From DASRRB01 sp036732755 (GTDB lineage Bacteria > Planctomycetota > B15-G4 > SIAN01): a DNA stretch of 41,214 bases. Positions 39,695-41,214 of the stretch are shown here, in pieces. The notes beneath the pieces were generated by a model. It saw only the letters and a list, made by a program, of their open reading frames with translations, was not told where the DNA came from and ran no database searches. The position numbers and the translations under genes are program-made. Location: the NCBI GenBank assembly GCA_036732755.1, contig DAINBU010000037.1, forward strand, positions 1 to 41,214, given 5' to 3'. How positions within the stretch are numbered: the stretch's first letter is position 1; every line of letters begins with the position of its first letter.

Positions 39695-41162
39695 TAACAG
39701 CCCTCTGAAAAAGTCGTGATTCAGCCGCCGCAAGTCGTGGCGCGGTCGATTTCGTCGGTTCTCCTCGTCCGATCGGCGATTCTTCGCACCGCGGTAATGA
39801 CGGCCGCCAGGATGGCCAGCAGCGCCTGATGCGCAGATCGCAGCCACTTGGACCACGCTCCCCACTCCCTCGGCGTTCCGATCCCGAAGAGCTTCCTCAT
39901 CAGGATCCCGAGGTTCTGTCCGGCGATGTGGAGCAGGTAGCGCTTGTTGCTTTCCTCCAGCCCGCGCACCGTCATGCGTCGCAGTCCTCCGCTGTTGCAC
40001 GCATGCGCAAAACTGCGTTCGATTCGTTCGCTGCGCTGCCGTTGCAGGCGCCGTCCCTTCGCTCGACCGACGCGACGACGATTGCCGTAGACCGCGGTCT
40101 GGAATTCAGCGGGCTTGTCGGTCCACCGTCGCTGACGACGATCCATGCGTTCGGGGATGTAGGTCCGGATCCCGATGCGATTGCACCACTCGATCGTCGC
40201 CGCCGCGTGGTAGCCCTTGTCGGCGACGAGTTCGGCGACGGATGACGTGCTGCCTGCGAGTTCGAGATTCGTCTGCGCTCGCACCAGCGTGTCCGGCAGC
40301 GTCTGCGCGTCGCTCGCGTCGGCAAGGTGCAGCGTCGCGGCGACGATGATCTCGCTCTCGAGATCGACCGCGTGCTCGGCCTTGTACGCCAGATGCGTGC
40401 GGCCGTCCTTCATGCGAGCGATCCGGCTGTCCGGATCGCTCGGCGACACCCAGTCGCGGTTGCTGACCTTCTTGTCGCCACGGCTGCGATCGAGCCGACG
40501 CGCATCTTCTGCCGAGGCGTGCGTGATCCCCTCCTTCGCCGCGAGTTCGCGCAGGTAGCGCTGCCAGGTCACGCCTTCCTCGCGACTGACGATGCTCCGC
40601 ATCGCCGCGTTCGCCTCGAGGTTGGTGGCGTCGACCGCGATCCGCTTGCCCTGCAGCAGCTTCTTCTTGCGGGCGATCAGGATCATGAAACGGAAGACTT
40701 CCTCGAAGAGCTCCACCGGGAAACGCTGCCGGATCACCGTCAGCGACGAGTCGTCCGGCGCACGCTGCGTCAGCGGCAGGCCCAGGAATTCCCGCACCGC
40801 GAGGCTGTCGCTGCAGCGCCACGCGATCTGGCGCAGACTCCCGATCCCCTCGAAGAAGCCGACAAACATCATCCGGAAGAAGACGCCGGGCGGGATCGAG
40901 GGGCGACCCATCACCGCCGCGTAGTAGGGCTTGCACTGCTCTTCGATCCAGCGATCGAAGCCGGCGTCCGCCAAGAGCGCGTTCAGCCTGCGATAGAAGG
41001 GATGCCCATCCGACTTCGGCAGCTCGTCGGCCACCACAAACAGCGGCCGCTGCTGCTCGACTCGACGACCCAGCGCCATGCATTTTCCTCCCTCGATTCC
41101 CTCGCCGCACTGAGACGGTGCGAGGAGAGGAGGAGGTTCAGGACTTTTTCAGCGGACTGCTA
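39695..41162 (-). mobile_element. IS1182-type insertion sequence
   Basis: About 1.47 kb bounded by imperfect terminal inverted repeats: TAACAGCCCTCTGAAAAAG on the left, and the complement of the right end reading TAGCAGTCCGCTGAAAAAG, both followed by TC. It holds one transposase gene filling nearly the whole element, whose stop lies within the left repeat. It is inserted in the metalloprotease gene. No target duplication can be scored because the right flank is another IS end. Confidence 0.85.
39721..41079 (-). CDS. IS1182 family DDE transposase
   Basis: A 452-aa transposase with the N-terminal DUF772-type domain (PSIPPGVFFRMMFVGFFEGI, about 60-79; LRQIAWRCSDSLAVREFLG) and the DDE catalytic domain. 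First Asp in IAVDATNLEANAAM (about 150), second in LVADKGYHAAATIEW (about 290), followed by TYIPERMDRRQRRW, and the final Glu in RSERIERSFAH (about 360). Length and motifs fit the IS1182 group. GGGAGGA lies upstream of the ATG. The frame is intact, so the element may be active. Confidence 0.92.
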   Translation of the reverse strand: MALGRRVEQQRPLFVVADELPKSDGHPFYRRLNALLADAGFDRWIEEQCKPYYAAVMGRPSIPPGVFFRMMFVGFFEGIGSLRQIAWRCSDSLAVREFLGLPLTQRAPDDSSLTVIRQRFPVELFEEVFRFMILIARKKKLLQGKRIAVDATNLEANAAMRSIVSREEGVTWQRYLRELAAKEGITHASAEDARRLDRSRGDKKVSNRDWVSPSDPDSRIARMKDGRTHLAYKAEHAVDLESEIIVAATLHLADASDAQTLPDTLVRAQTNLELAGSTSSVAELVADKGYHAAATIEWCNRIGIRTYIPERMDRRQRRWTDKPAEFQTAVYGNRRRVGRAKGRRLQRQRSERIERSFAHACNSGGLRRMTVRGLEESNKRYLLHIAGQNLGILMRKLFGIGTPREWGAWSKWLRSAHQALLAILAAVITAVRRIADRTRRTDEIDRATTCGG

Positions 41163-41214
41163 ACTGCCCGCTGAAAAAGTCCTGAACTCTCGTCCCCTTC
41201 TGCACCGTCTCAGT
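41161..41214 (+). mobile_element. End of a second, oppositely oriented related IS (partial)
   Basis: Starting TAACTGCCCGCTGAAAAAG, this sequence repeats the transposase-start-side end of the first IS in inverted orientation: both continue TCCTGAAC and, after a diverged 20-nt stretch, share GCACCGTCTCAG. The middle part differs by several substitutions and an indel, so it is a related but different copy. Its transposase would be on the plus strand beyond the window. The two ends share or abut at TA (41161-41162). Confidence 0.7.

Noticed and set aside
39695..40000. Minus-strand frame 39164-40000 as one protein
   Set aside because: It runs from an out-of-phase reading of the IS into the protease remnant; only the part left of 39695 is protease.
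41137..41186. The inverted repeat as a contig-end hairpin artefact
   Set aside because: The outer arms differ by several substitutions and an indel, unlike a fold-back artefact.
1..41214. CRISPR arrays, tRNA or rRNA genes, phage genes
   Set aside because: No regularly spaced repeats, no cloverleaf or rRNA-like sequence, and no phage structural genes were found by eye.

Overview
The window is 41.2 kb of very GC-rich, gene-dense bacterial DNA, except for a clearly AT-richer stretch at about 36.4-39.7 kb. Several features point to Planctomycetota: an arylsulfotransferase-like protein fused to a DUF1080 domain, a BlaI/M56 pair next to DUF1579, an EF-hand/deiodinase fusion, and secreted proteins with the C-terminal beta domains usual in that phylum. 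No rRNA, tRNA or CRISPR array was seen. A 10-N scaffold gap lies at 37291-37300. All assignments come from reading the sequence, without database searches.

Layout. Positions 1-1642 (minus): a Ppx/GppA-type phosphatase followed by a signal peptidase I that lacks its last conserved box. 1796-2950 (plus): an uncharacterised 384-aa protein. 2937-11498 (minus): a giant NdvB/ChvB-type cyclic beta-1,2-glucan synthase. 11691-14042 (minus): a small ferritin-like protein, a double PRC-barrel secreted protein and a DUF1579 protein. 14079-15710 (minus): a BlaI repressor and M56 metallopeptidase pair with a perfect 20-bp palindromic operator. 15751-17337 (minus): a SIS-domain sugar isomerase relative and a STAS-like protein with a decayed C-terminal duplicate beside it. 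17547-18791 (minus): an EF-hand lipoprotein that continues through an in-frame TGA into an iodothyronine-deiodinase domain. 19140-21992 (plus): porin, lipoprotein and FecR operon. 22107-24206 (minus): polyphosphate kinase. 24407-34140 (plus): a tightly packed operon encoding a Cys-rich exported protein, TolC, HlyD, an ABC ATPase, two MacB/FtsX permeases, a lipoprotein and the sulfotransferase-DUF1080 protein. 34335-36306 (plus): a Gly/Tyr-rich secreted peptide, a membrane-anchored protein and an HTTM-domain membrane protein. 36532-39694 (minus, lower GC): a secreted TolB-like repeat protein containing the gap, and a matrixin metalloprotease pseudogene. 39695-41214: an IS1182-type insertion sequence abutting the end of a second, oppositely oriented relative.

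Most notable: the deiodinase-like gene would normally be annotated as two broken pieces. Its TGA falls exactly at the catalytic selenocysteine of the deiodinase family (FGSxT-U-xPF). Coding similarity continues in the same frame for 155 codons. A short hairpin with a GGUC apical loop starts 13 nt after the TGA, and its loop lies 21 nt after it, as expected of a bacterial SECIS. I read it as a calcium-binding-type, membrane-anchored selenoprotein.

How the genes work together: ppk1 and ppx would make and degrade polyphosphate. The 24.4-34.1 kb operon builds a complete trans-envelope export route and ends with the secreted proteins it may serve. The porin/FecR set is a second outer-membrane unit. 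The right end shows mobile-element damage to AT-richer secreted-protein genes.
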